A stretch of DNA of 64,000 nucleotides from Sphaerolaimus hirsutus (Eukaryota > Nematoda > Chromadorea > Monhysterida > Sphaerolaimidae). A program made the translations under genes and the position numbers. Numbering within the stretch: position 1 is the stretch's first letter; every line of letters begins with the position of its first letter. The notes beneath the pieces are model-generated. The model had not been told where the DNA came from. It ran no database searches and saw only the letters and a list, made by a program, of their open reading frames with translations. The stretch lies in the NCBI GenBank assembly GCA_964036195.1, contig OZ038457.1, positions 19,991,147 through 20,055,146 of the forward strand. Reading direction: 5' to 3'. Positions 11,727 through 22,398 of this stretch are shown here, in pieces.

Positions 11727-14700
11727 ATGGCATCCAAGCAGTTAGTGGCTATGATTACGGGTAAATTAAATTCATTTGCCCATTTTGAGTATTTTCTCTA
11801 CTGTTGCTGAGCTAATAGAATAATGGCAATTTTCAGGATGTGAAAGTATTTTTATATACAAAAAAAGATTATAATGCCTCAAGACTCATTCAAGTGTTTT
11901 CAGAATCAATTGGTTAATGCCTCAAATTTTTGTCATCACATAAAAACAGTGTGGACGCAGCTGAAGAATATGCCTCAAACTCTTTACTAGGCAATTGTTG
12001 CGAGCTACTCCCAAAGCTAAGACTAACGGTGATCGGTGATCACAGAAAAGAAATCTAAAACGTTTCCAGGTGCAAGCAGCGGCATCGGCGCAGCAACTGC
12101 ACGAAAATTTGCCCAGAACAATTTCGCAGTGTCGCTGGCCGGTCGCAATGTGGAACGACTGAATAAAGTGGCACGGCAGTGCGCAGAAAAAGCGAAGTCT
12201 GATAAAGGGGTGAGCATCGGATGGTGTATTCTTTGCAGATCCAGTTATTGGAAAACTGCCAAAACTAGGGTGCGCTGGCGGCCCGCTAGACAACATGGTA
12301 CATATAGCACGTGTAAGCAGGGGTCTTGTAGATTTGAGCCCCGCGGGGGTTCAGATAGATAGTAAATCACTCCTCCGGAGGGATAGATAGCTGGGGGTGT
12401 TGGGGGGGGGGGGTCAATATATAAGCTATTTTGAGGTTTAGAAGCTAAAAAAGGGGGAAAAATCGCTAAAAATAGGTAAAACATAGCTAAAAATAGGTTA
12501 AGAGTAAGTACAAATAGGTAAATAAGCACATTAATAGCCAAAAATAGCTGAAAATGTGCGATAAGACATACACATTCATGATTTTGATGGTGAAAATATA
12601 TAAATAGATATGAAAAGTAGTGATTTTGAGTGGAAATTAGGGTAAAGTTCCCGAAAATCGCTCCAGGATAGATAGATAGCTGGCGATTTTGGGTGGGGGG
12701 GGGGGTTCAGGGGATAGTAGCCAAAAATTTCGCCTAGGGATAGATAGATAGCTGAGCGGTCTCCGGGATAGATAGATAGCTGGAGCGTTTTGGGGGGGGG
12801 GACCCCCCCCTACCAGACCCCTGCGTGTAAGAATATAACGTCAGTTTTTGCCGGCTTTAGCAATTTTTCAATCTGTTTGTCTCACTTTGTCTTCCACAAT
12901 CAACCCCAAAGCAAGCCTACAAAAATAAAATGTTTTTTTTTGTAAAATGCAATAAACTGACAACGGCCCAAACAAGCGCAAACAGCATAAATGCACAGGT
13001 GCTAACAACCAGTGGTGACGTCACAGATGACAGACACTTGGAAAGATTGGTACAGGGCACAGTGGACAAGTTTGGCAGAATTGATGTGCTGGTGAATAAT
13101 GCAGGAAATTGGTTCGATTCGCTGGAACCGGATTCCAAATTGAATATTGATGAGTATGACAAGACAATGACATTAAATGTGCGCAGGTGAGATCATTGCC
13201 TCTGGTTCAAGTAAGGTGCAAAAATTCAAAGTTAAATTTGTTTTCATGTTTCTGACAGCATCATCCAGCTGACTGACCTATGTGAAAAACATTTGTTCAA
13301 ATCAAAGGGAAATGTGGTAAATGTTAGCAGTATTGGCGCAATGCAGCCTGTAAGATTTATTTACAGTATTTTTTAGCACCTCAAAACAAGGCCAGAAAAG
13401 TGTGGTGTGCTACTTCACAAAATTGCTAAAATAACTTGCAGAATACAACAGTTATGTTCTATGTAACAAGCAAGGCAGCCCTTAACATTTACAGTCAGTC
13501 TTTGGCGCTGAAATATGCACCAATGGGGGTCAGAGTAAATGTGATTTGGTTAGCTTATTGCATTAGTTTAAAATTTACCATGACTCCAGCACAATTAAGA
13601 TGTGTGTACTTGGTCTGGATGCAGCATACAATAGTGGTTAAATAAGCTTGTAAGAGAAGGCTAATACATTGACAGTGATGTTACACCTTGACATTGTAGA
13701 AGTATGTTGGAGCACACTGGCTGGATATTATATTCTACACTAGCAAATCACGGCTTATTATTACATGGTAGCATGAATAAATGGAAGCTTTTACACAATA
13801 AAAGACTCAAAACCCATGAAAACACTACCGATCGTAATGTGTATGAGAAATTGCATGCTTGCACGCAAAAAATTGCAAAATACCTAGTGCAAGTCAACCA
13901 GAATTGCTCTTTGATTTTTTAAAATTTAAATCAGTTTCCACACTGTAATTTTTTTTAAAGAATCATTAAAATACCGTATTACCTCGAAATACCCCCATGG
14001 GGGTTTATTATTTCGCCAGCAAAATTTGAGGGGGGTTAATTCGAGGGGGGTTTTATTATTTCGCCAGAAATTTTCGTGAAATTCATAGTAAAGAATACGC
14101 ATTTTCTTACACAAAAACGGTAATAAACGTGAGAATAAAGGTTATATTGGGGCTATAGATGTACATCTGTACACGAATGACCGTATAAGAGTAGCTGCGA
14201 TGCAAATAAGTAATAAAAAATACATCATGTACATTGCATACATGATGTACATCATTCCGGAGGGGGGTATTTCGAGGGGGGTTTATTTTTTCCCCAGCCC
14301 ATTTTGAGGGGGGGTAATTCGAGGGGGGATTAATTCAAGGGGGGGAACAATTCGAGGTAATACGGTATGTTAAAAAATTCAAGTGCCAATCCGGGCGGGA
14401 AAACATTTGTTTCAGAGTAGACACCAATCTGTTTTTGTCAATTTTTGTCGCTATTTGCAGTCCAGGGGGAACAGACACCCCACAAGCGATACCAGACGAT
14501 GAAATGGTTAGTTCAGTTTAGTTTTGTTACATATAAGTAGGGTTGGCCGATGTTTTTTTAAAAACGTTTTTTTTTAAAAAACAACGTTTTTTAAAAAAAA
14601 ACAACATGACGTCCGAAATGTTTTTTTTTTAAAAAAAACATCGGCCGAAATTTTTAGTACTAAGCACTAGGTATTTTGCAAAATTTTTGCGCGCAAGCGC

Positions 14701-16385
14701 GCAATTTCACACACAAATTGACATTGGTGGTTGTTTTCATTGGTTTTGTTGCATTTTTAGTATCAAAACATCCATTTCTATGTGCTACCATGGGTGAATA
14801 AGCCAACATATGTTGCTGTAATATATAATATTGAGGTAATGTGCTTCCATGTACCTCCACAGTGTGTAACTTCACTCCCAAAGTAACAACCTCCTTTTAT
14901 AACCTTGTTTGATCACCATTCCGTGCCAAACTTTACCTGAAGTCACGAATAGGGTGTCAACTTTCCGTTTTCCGTTTTCCGTTTCCGCTTTCCGCAGGCA
15001 AATTTTTTTCCGTTTCCGTTTCCGTTTTCCGGCTGCTAATTTTTTTTTCCGTTTCCGTTTCCGTTTTTCCGGCTCATTTTCCGTTTTCCAGCTAAAATTT
15101 AAGTTTTTCCGCCTTTTTTTCCGTTTTCCGGCTCAATTGTCTGTTTTTCCAACTTTTTTTCATTTTCTGGCTCAATTCTCTGTTTTCTGTTTCAGCCAAA
15201 CTGGTAAACATGCATGCAGGTTCTCAATTATGTGAATTGTTTCTATTTCTAGCAAGATTTCTGCAAATTTTATTTTATTTCTGGATAAATTTCTGCATTT
15301 TTTTTTCCGTTTCCGGCAAAATTTCAGCAAATTTTTTCTGTTTCCAGCATAATTTCAGCAAAATTTTTCCATTTCCGTTTCCGTTTTCCGGCCTTTCATT
15401 TTTCCGTTTTCCGTTTTCCGGCAGGTGCAAGATTTTTTCCGTTTCCGTTTCCGTTTTCCGGCAAGTGCAAAATTTTTTCCGTTTCCGTTTCCGTTTTCCG
15501 CCAAAAAGTTTTCGTTGACACCCTAGTCACGAACATTCGACTATAAGGCGATATACGAACGATATGTCGATGAAAAATGGATATTTTTGACACAAATAAC
15601 CACTTATAATGCTATCCCATGGCTCCACAGCCATTATATGGTCATATTTAACATCACAGAGTATTGCCAGTGTCTGATATACCTATATATGTTGACACTA
15701 GGTCATATCTGGGAGCTTTTAAAAAAAAACATCGAGTTAAAAAAAAACGTTTTTTTCCAACCCTACATATAAGTCATATTCAAACAGCCACGTCTATATT
15801 TTTAAAGCAAAAAAGCAACATTACGATTTTTACAGATGAAAGTTGTCAATGCACTCACCCCACTTGGGCGGATCGGAAAACCTTCTGAAGTTAGCTAATT
15901 TTTACGCTTCTTGATTTAATAAAAAGACACTTCTTTATTTGATAAAAGCTACAATGTGATGAACTTAAGCAGCTAAAGATATGCATTCCATCACTAATTT
16001 TGACACCTACCGTATTTCCTCAAAAAACCCGAGGTGTTTTTGGCGAGGACTCCGTGCGCATCTAAACTCGGTGCCATGTACACCCAGTGCACATCTAGCG
16101 CCAACCCGGTGCCTATCTAGACTCAGTGCACATGTAGAGCCACCTAGATGGGCACCGAGTAACATGCACACCGGGTCAAAATTTCAATCCCAAACATAAA
16201 TACTGACAGTGAGAAACCTGCGCATAGCCTTGGCACTTTTCCAGGTGGCAGAATATATTGCATTTCTAGCTGACAACAAAAGGGCCGCTTTTATCACTGG
16301 TGGCTTGCATGTGATCGATGGTGGTTGGCTGATAAATAATACACTGAATGGTGTTTTTTCAATGCAGCAGGAAAAATCAAAGTGA
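11727..16385 (+). CDS. short-chain dehydrogenase/reductase (SDR), 8 exons, 266 aa
   Basis: Exons: 11727-11760, 12070-12209, 12999-13186, 13259-13349, 13442-13548, 14461-14506, 15836-15889, 16245-16385. All introns are GT-AG, phases agree, and the spliced length is 801 nt with TGA at 16383-16385. It is a classical SDR, an NAD(P)(H)-dependent oxidoreductase with a Rossmann fold. Seen: cofactor motif TGASSGIG (residues 11-18), NNAG (91-94), catalytic Asn118, Ser145, Tyr158 and Lys162 (YVTSK), and the C-terminal PLGRIGKPSE...GGLHVIDGGW region. Length and motif spacing fit the family (~250-270 aa). No signal peptide or membrane segment is seen, so it is probably cytosolic. The substrate cannot be told. 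Exon 3 start is the least certain join (CACAG at 12994-12998). Introns 2, 5 and 6 carry transposons, which explains the spread of a short gene over 4.7 kb. Confidence 0.9.
12318..12823. mobile_element. hAT-like CTATC-repeat element in SDR intron 2
   Basis: Ends CAGGGGTCTTG and CCAGACCCCTG are flanked by exact 8-bp duplications CGTGTAAG (12310-12317 and 12824-12831). The interior has GATAGATAGATAGCTGG tracts and G-runs. The host gene's splice sites are untouched. Confidence 0.85.
13972..14367. mobile_element. ACCGTATT-type miniature element in SDR intron 5
   Basis: TACCGTATTACCTCGAAAT at the left is mirrored by ATTCGAGGTAATACGGTA at the right, with C-run and G-run subterminal blocks. The TA at each edge fits TA target duplication; this reading is inference. 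Confidence 0.75.
14538..15765. mobile_element. hAT-like element with GTTTTTTAAAAAAC tracts, host of a nested element
   Basis: Ends TAGGGTTGGCCG and TTTCCAACCCTA are flanked by exact 8-bp duplications CATATAAG (14530-14537 and 15766-15773). It lies in SDR intron 6 and contains 14950-15525. Its body matches 43626-44281 and parts of 4298-4972. Confidence 0.85.
14950..15525. mobile_element. hAT-like element of TTTCCG repeats nested in 14538-15765
   Basis: Ends TAGGGTGTCAAC and GTTGACACCCTA carry exact 8-bp duplications GTCACGAA (14942-14949 and 15526-15533). The interior is made of CCGTTTCCGTTTTCCGG units. A relative sits at 51943-52510. The frames across it (F, R, S rich) are repeat artefacts. 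Confidence 0.85.
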
Positions 16386-16444
16386 ATGGTATGCCTTGTG
16401 ATGTCTAAATATTTATTTATTTAGGTCACCTGTTTATTCGTGAG

Positions 16445-16883
16445 CAGGGCAGTATCCAGGGGGGGCGGGGGGGGGGCTGCAGCCCCCCCCCCCTTCCCGG
16501 GGCGAGACCTAAAAGTGACCGGAAAATGCGACTTTTTTAACGTCAGCAAAAACAATTTTGGGCGCAAGCGCGCATTAGTCACCATACATAAGTTATTATC
16601 ATCAGATTTGCTCCGTGTGGCCGTAAATCGCTATAAATACACTCAATGTTGTGCTTTTTGCTGTTTTGTTTGTATATTTACATACATATACAGCGTTCTA
16701 TGGCGCTGGCGCCAACGCCAATGGCGCCATGGCGTGGCGCCTACTAATGGCGCCAGCGTCATGGCACTATTCTGCCACTATGTAGCTAAAATTTTAGGGG
16801 GGGGGGGCTGAGCCCCCCCCCTCTCGCCGGCCTCCGTAAACAAGCAGCCCCCCCCCCGCTCCAAAATCCTGGATACGTCCCTG
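16445..16883. mobile_element. hAT-like element with GCGCCA core
   Basis: Ends CAGGGCAGTATCCAGG and CCTGGATACGTCCCTG are flanked by exact 8-bp duplications TTCGTGAG (16437-16444 and 16884-16891). Inside are C/G-runs and a GCGCCATGGCGC palindrome. Relatives occur at 33990-34396, 37730-38070 and 44883-45065. Confidence 0.85.
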
Positions 16884-16924
16884 TTCGTGAGGGAATAGAT
16901 TGGTTTTGCTACACACACACAGTC

Positions 16925-17017
16925 ATGTCTGATAAAAATACTCCTACAGAAGGGACATTGACAATTGATAACAATCCCGAGATAGTCAAAAGTGTAGAAC
17001 CTTCTGGCCCTGGGTAA
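16925..17017 (+). CDS. possible first exon or micro-ORF, 30 codons, function unknown
   Basis: ATG at 16925 opens a frame of 30 residues beginning MSDKNTPTEG and closed by TAA at 17015-17017. A strong donor-like GTAAAT at 17014-17019 lies just before the stop, so this could be exon 1 of a gene whose other exons I could not find. The sequence is hydrophilic and non-repetitive, unlike nearby repeats. It could equally be chance. Confidence 0.25.
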   Translation: MSDKNTPTEGTLTIDNNPEIVKSVEPSGPG

Positions 17018-17276
17018 ATTACAATTGACCAGTCATGCATGACACTCTGAAACGAATTTTACCCAATGTTTTAGCACGTCGTGATTTCGTTTTGGTAGTT
17101 TTTCGATTCATACATTCAAATAATAAAATAATCTACACCTAATCTACACCACAATAATTTTACACCTAACGCGCAAATCAAAATTTTGTAAAAATAATAA
17201 AATTATGCGGCAAAATCCTGAACCAAAATCTCATCGGACAAATTGACCATACAAAAATGAACGCAGCTAAGCGTAC

Positions 17277-17382
17277 CTGTTGGGCAAGAGCTTGGCCTTT
17301 CTCCGAGTCAGGATGCGGCCCCACGTGCACCATGTCACCCGTTTCTGCGTCGAAAAGGTGCTCGCTTTTCATTCCATAGTGC
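17277..17382 (-). pseudogene. isolated exon 2 of the small tandem gene family (copy A)
   Basis: A 106-nt exon between acceptor CCTGCAG and donor GTACGC, reading HYGMKSEHLFDAETGDM and on to GQALAQQ. It is closely similar to exon 2 of copies B (38587-38689) and C (44425-44530). Exons 1, 3 and 4 were not found nearby. Sequence resembling the family's upstream region occurs at 33480-34000, on the far side of the BEL/Pao insertion. The copy therefore looks split and partly lost, although exon 1 could lie in the assembly gap. Confidence 0.6.
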
Positions 17383-17540
17383 CTGCAGGTGGCGGAATTC
17401 ATATATTAAGAAAGTTCTAACTTTTGGATTAAAAACAAGCCCACCAGCAAAGTTTGAACAAATTCGCATGTGGGCACACCTTTTTACCGCATTTTAGTTC
17501 CGCTTCCAAAAACTGATCGAGCGCACAACTCAAAAGTCGC

Positions 17541-17796
17541 AGCACACACTGAAAGTATGCGTTCAGCGTTCGAACGTTTTTGCACACTGAACTACAAATC
17601 TGAAACCAAAATCTAAAGAACACGGTGTTTTTAAGGTGTAAAAATTTTAAATTTGTTATCCTTCACGCAATTTGCATGCGAGCCTTATTTTTACGATTCA
17701 AAAACTGTTGTGTTCTTTAGATTTTTTTTCAGCGTTTGTAGTTCAGCGCGCAAAAACGTTCGAACGCGAAACGCAAAATTTCAGTGCGTGTTGTGC
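17541..17796. repeat. inverted repeat pair around AACGTTCGAACG
   Basis: The left arm (about 17541-17625) contains CACTGAAAGTATGCG, CGTTCGAACGTTTTTG and CTAAAGAACAC. The right arm (about 17705-17796) carries the same features inverted. It is probably a small fold-back element. Confidence 0.55.
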
Positions 17797-18735
17797 CTAT
17801 AGTGAAATGTTATAAGCCCATTTTTTACACCGCCCAACAAATACCGACTCGTATACAGCGCCTCGCTCCATCCAATGAGAACAAAACGGCGCAGGATCAG
17901 TGCACAAGTAAACCCGGTGCACGAGTAACAATGTCCGGTGCCAATGTAGACCAATGTGCCGATGTAGGTGCTTAGGTATGTGGCCCCCATACTTGAACAC
18001 TGGGTCTTCATGGGCACTGCAGGGGTTCAGTATGGGGGGTTGGGTTACCCCCAAACGCTCCAGCTATCTACGTATGTATCTAGCGATTTGTCTCCTTTTT
18101 TCCATCTAAAGCTTGAAAAACTCCATATATTGAACCCCTGCGACCCCCAACTAGGGCTCGAAACTCGATTTTTTTTACGAAACTCGAGTTCGAGTCACAA
18201 CCCCAAAATTTTTCCCAAAAAAATTTTTTTGCTTTCTTGATGTTGCAAAAATAAAACCAGTCTAGCAATGGAAATACAACATCTTTAAATGATCTGGTTT
18301 TTATAATAAAAAACAATGTTTTTAGAAAAACAATTGACCAAAGTCAAAGTTTCAAAGTCAAAGTCATTGAACAAAGTTGAACAATGGAAAATTTAAGTTA
18401 GTACTTTTTCACATGTGAGAGCGATTTTTACCCTGGAAGACATAACAGACCTACTTTTTAGTTTTTGATTAGTATTGATTTAGAAAAATGATATGATTTC
18501 TTGATGATTATAAGATTTTATCATTTTAGCAACAAAAAATTGCAATTTTAGCAACAAAAAAAAATAAATTTTCTGTACACGTGTACTTTACAAAAGTACG
18601 TGTACAGGTGAGTATGGGTACTTTTCTAAAAGTATATGTACTTAAAAAAGTACTTGAGTATATGTATTTTTCAAGTAAATGTAAAAACATTTAAACAACT
18701 GTGGATTTATCCAGTACTTTTAGATGGGAGTGTTT

Positions 18736-18935
18736 NNNNNNNNNNNNNNNNNNNNNNNNNNNNNNNNNNNNNNNNNNNNNNNNNNNNNNNNNNNNNNNNN
18801 NNNNNNNNNNNNNNNNNNNNNNNNNNNNNNNNNNNNNNNNNNNNNNNNNNNNNNNNNNNNNNNNNNNNNNNNNNNNNNNNNNNNNNNNNNNNNNNNNNNN
18901 NNNNNNNNNNNNNNNNNNNNNNNNNNNNNNNNNNN
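18736..18935. other. assembly gap of 200 N
   Basis: A run of exactly 200 N, a conventional gap length, so the real distance is unknown. It directly precedes the left arm of the inverted repeat 18951-20730, which may be what broke the assembly. Confidence 1.
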
Positions 18936-18950
18936 AGTGTGAGGCAGGGG

Positions 18951-20730
18951 CATAGGGGATTTTGGGGTTAGCATTTTGGGGGGGGGGGGGGGTTCACCTG
19001 CCGGCGCGTGCTAATAACTCGGGAACCGCTTGGCGAAAAATGTTGAAATTTGGATATGATATAGTTAAATGTTGGGGCTACGCACAATTTTGACGATTTT
19101 TTTCTACGACCCCCCAGACCGGAGATAGGGGGGGGCAAAAAAACACTGTCATTTGCGTTTTTTTTTGGGTGTCGTCGAGAACATGCAAACCTGAACATCA
19201 ATAGCTCGGTAATTTGTGAACCGATTTTAGTCATGAAAATGTTAAAATGATCACAAATGTTCGGAGAGTTCATTTCTGAGGTCAAATCGGAGATACACAT
19301 TTGTTTATATATCGTCTTAGCCTGATTTCGAAATGCAAAATTTCCGCAAAAGTTTGCTTTTTGAACATGCTATCCTATTCTCCTGATCGAGAGAAACTCA
19401 TTAAAACAAAAATGAGATCGATATCTCTTTCCAATCAAAAGTTACAGCTACTTTTATCTGCGCGCTACACACACACTCACCACTACCACGCAGTACGCGG
19501 TCATTTTCTTCCGCGCCATGACCTCGCTGCATAGTGCCTTTTATTTAGCACTTTTCCGCTATTTTTGAATACACTGTTCCCATAATTACCACTTAATACA
19601 TTCATTTTTCGCATACATGCTCTTTTCTTATGTCTATACAATCGTTTATGTATACTTTTCTGCTGACACTCTGCTCCGATTTAGCGGTGGATTCATTTTC
19701 ATTTATCTACCGTATTTCCTCGAAATACCCCCTAGAAATACCCCCCTCAAAATGGGCAATATGAATTTATAACCCCCCCTCGAAATACCCCCCCCCCTCA
19801 AATTGGGTGTAAATGACATTTAAATGTAAATGACAGCTACGGTTTGTGGTCCGAGCAGAACACACGTTGAAAACAATTACTGTGTTACGTTAGAACAAGG
19901 TTTATACTGCGTAAATACTTATAGAAGTCCGTAGAGTCTTATACTCAATGGTTTTTGTTGCATTTTACGACGTCTGCGTACGTTTGGAACGACAATTTCG
20001 TACTGGGATTTCAAAAAATTTCTGGCGAAATAATAAACCCCCCCTCATCTAACCCCCTCAAAATTTCCACTCTGAAAAAATAAACCCCCAGAGGGTAATT
20101 CGAGGAAACACGGTATTCAAAAATAGCGGAAAAGTGCTAAATAAAAGGCACTATGCAGCGAGGTCATGGCGCGGAAGAAAATGACCGCGTACTGCGTGGT
20201 AGTGATGAGTGTGTGTGTAGCGCGCAGATAAAAGTAGCTGTAACTTTTGATTGGAAAGAGATATCGATCTCAATTTTGTTTTAATGAGTTTCTCTCGATC
20301 AGGAGAATAGGATAGCATGTCCAAAAAGCAAACTTTTGCGGAAATTTTGCATTTCGAAATCAGGCTAAGACGATATATAAACACATGTGTATCTCCGATT
20401 TGACCTCAGAAATGAACTCTCCGAACATTTGTGATCATTTTAAAATTTTAATGAGTAAAATCGGTTCACAAATGACCGAGCTATTGATGTCCAGGTTTGC
20501 AGTTTCTCGACGACACCCAAAAAAAACGCAAATGACAGTGTTTTTTTGCCCCCCCCCCCTATCTCCGGTCTGGGGGGTCGTAGAAAAAAATCGTCAAAAT
20601 TGTGCGTAGCCCCAACATTTATCTATATCATATCCAAATTTCAACATTTTTCGCCAAGCGGTTCCCGAGTTATTAGCACGCGCCGGCAGGTGAACCCCCC
20701 CCCCAAAATGCTAACCCCAAAATCCCCTAT
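18951..20730. mobile_element. large inverted-repeat element, arms about 620 bp
   Basis: The left arm 18951-19570 is repeated inverted at 20114-20730 with high identity. The outer ends are C/G-runs next to GCTAACCCCAAAATCCCCT. Both arms contain the same 77-codon frame (19301-19534 on + and 20151-20384 on -), so that frame is a duplicate, not two genes. The spacer carries the separate element 19708-20115. No transposase is seen. Confidence 0.7.
19708..20115. mobile_element. ACCGTATT-type miniature element in the inverted-repeat spacer
   Basis: Left end TACCGTATTTCCTCGAAAT and right end TTCGAGGAAACACGGTA are inverted repeats with CCCCCC and GGGG blocks next to them. Confidence 0.75.
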
Positions 20731-21204
20731 GACTCCGCCCCATCGATCGATACCATATTCTCAAAGTGACCCTTTTTCCCCCCAGCGGATTCAGAACACT
20801 GCACTGGTCGTTTTGACTAGGGGGGGGGGCGCCACTACACCTCTCAGATTTGTGGCTTCGGAATGAGGCAAAAAATGTGTGTTTTGTTGTTAAAAAAGTA
20901 CTCCAAGCACATTTGGAAATACATACCTTTTGGAGGGAAACAGCTGATTGTAGACTTATGCATTTTCTATATGAAATCCTGTTGGCTGGGGAGTGGTGTA
21001 CTGTACATGTTTACTTTCAATTGCCAATTAAATTTTTCATGGTGGAGATATGTACCTTCAATATGAAAATCGCGTTTTCCCGAAAAATCGGTGCTTTCAT
21101 ATCATACCCCCGGAATAAAATGGACTATTACGCAATTTTTCAATGTGCAAAACTACGTGGATGCCAAGTCATGCTTCACTGATTTTTCTGGATTTGGCGC
21201 TTAT
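20731..21204. other. no gene seen
   Basis: A + strand frame of 110 codons (20850-21182) has no family signature and no splice context I would trust. The last five bases before 21205, CTTAT, are the target-site duplication of the retroelement. Confidence 0.4.
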
Positions 21205-22293
21205 TGTAAAATAATACGGAACTTGTTGAAATAACTTGGTGAACCAGCTCCTATTCCTAACCGAGGAAGAGGACAAATGTGAACGTATGAAAGTTGACGT
21301 GAAGCGTTGTCTCTAGTTGACGTTCCGTTATTTTATCAAATGTGATTAGTTGAGTTGAAGTGAATTGACGTGAGTTAGTGTGAAGCAAATTTAGATTGTT
21401 TACCAAAGGTTTTGACGAACGTTTTTATTTAGACAATTAAAATACAAAGAAATAAATGTAAATAAAATATATCTAAAAATATACGTAAACAAAGGAATTA
21501 ATTTACAACTAAATTAATTACTTAATTAAAACGTAAGAGAAGCTCTAGTTACCGAAGAAACAAGGCAATTTAAAGAAGGCACTTAATTACGACAATTAAG
21601 TGGCGCGGTTGTGAATAAAGCACCTCAAACAGCGCAAATGTGAATAAAGCACTGAGGTGACTTAAAGCACCAAGAGTTAAACTTAGCACCAAAAACAAGC
21701 GACTTAATAAAGTGACTACGGCGCTTATTTAGATCCTAGGAAGAGATTCGTGTGAAGTTGACGAGGTTGCAAACACTGCCGATTTTAGCTGTGAAATCGG
21801 CTTTTAAGGGCCAGACCGATGGCGATTGACTTGGCGCCAATCGGTCGGTTCTAATCTCCGATTTTTACCCAACATTTCCAGTTGTGAAAGTTCAATCCTT
21901 GCCCGTTCGCTTCTCCGATGAAAAGCGAGCTAAACTGGCAAGATAGTGAAAATGTGAGCCAAGCCAGACAGCATTTGAAATGGCGCGCGGGCCCGGCCCC
22001 CCACTCGGGGCGGGCCCGCCGCTTAACATAAACATGACGGCGTATATGCGTGCTGCTTGTCAAGGAAATGTGGCGGAATGTGAGCAATGACTAAGATCTA
22101 AATATGTGAGCGATGTGAAGCGCACGTTGTAAACAACTTCGCTTGAGATATTAAATGACGAATGTGAAGATGTTAAAATTGGAATGTAAATATAAATGAA
22201 ATCTTGATAAGTTGAATTAATTAAATATAAAAGCGAACAAAAAGATGTTAACTTAAATATTATAGGTTTTTCATTTTACGATAATGTTACACA
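21205..22293 (-). repeat. 3' LTR of the BEL/Pao element
   Basis: 1089 bp, nearly identical to 32349-33435. The GC-rich stretch at about 21980-22020 holds a GGGCCCGG...CGGGCCC hairpin. Thirteen TGTGA pentamers are on the + strand and none were noticed on the other. No TATA box or polyadenylation signal could be fixed with confidence. Confidence 0.95.
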
Positions 22294-22302
22294 CTCCCGA
22301 AA
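22294..22302 (-). other. likely polypurine tract
   Basis: The coding strand reads TTTCGGGAG immediately before the 3' LTR. It is short for a plus-strand primer but correctly placed. Confidence 0.5.
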
Positions 22303-22398
22303 CTAGAATAAAAATTAAATTTAATTTAATTTTATCTCAGCCAATCTCGGCAAATTGATGTGAAACAAAATCAAATTCAAACGCCTGTGATACTCTCA

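Noticed and set aside
14909..15593. F/R/S-rich frames of about 100 codons
   Set aside because: They translate the TTTCCG repeat of a nested hAT-like element.
19301..20384. Two matching 77-codon frames on opposite strands
   Set aside because: They are the two arms of one inverted repeat.
20850..21182. 110-codon + strand frame beside the retroelement
   Set aside because: No recognisable motif and composition like random AT-rich DNA; kept out of the gene list.
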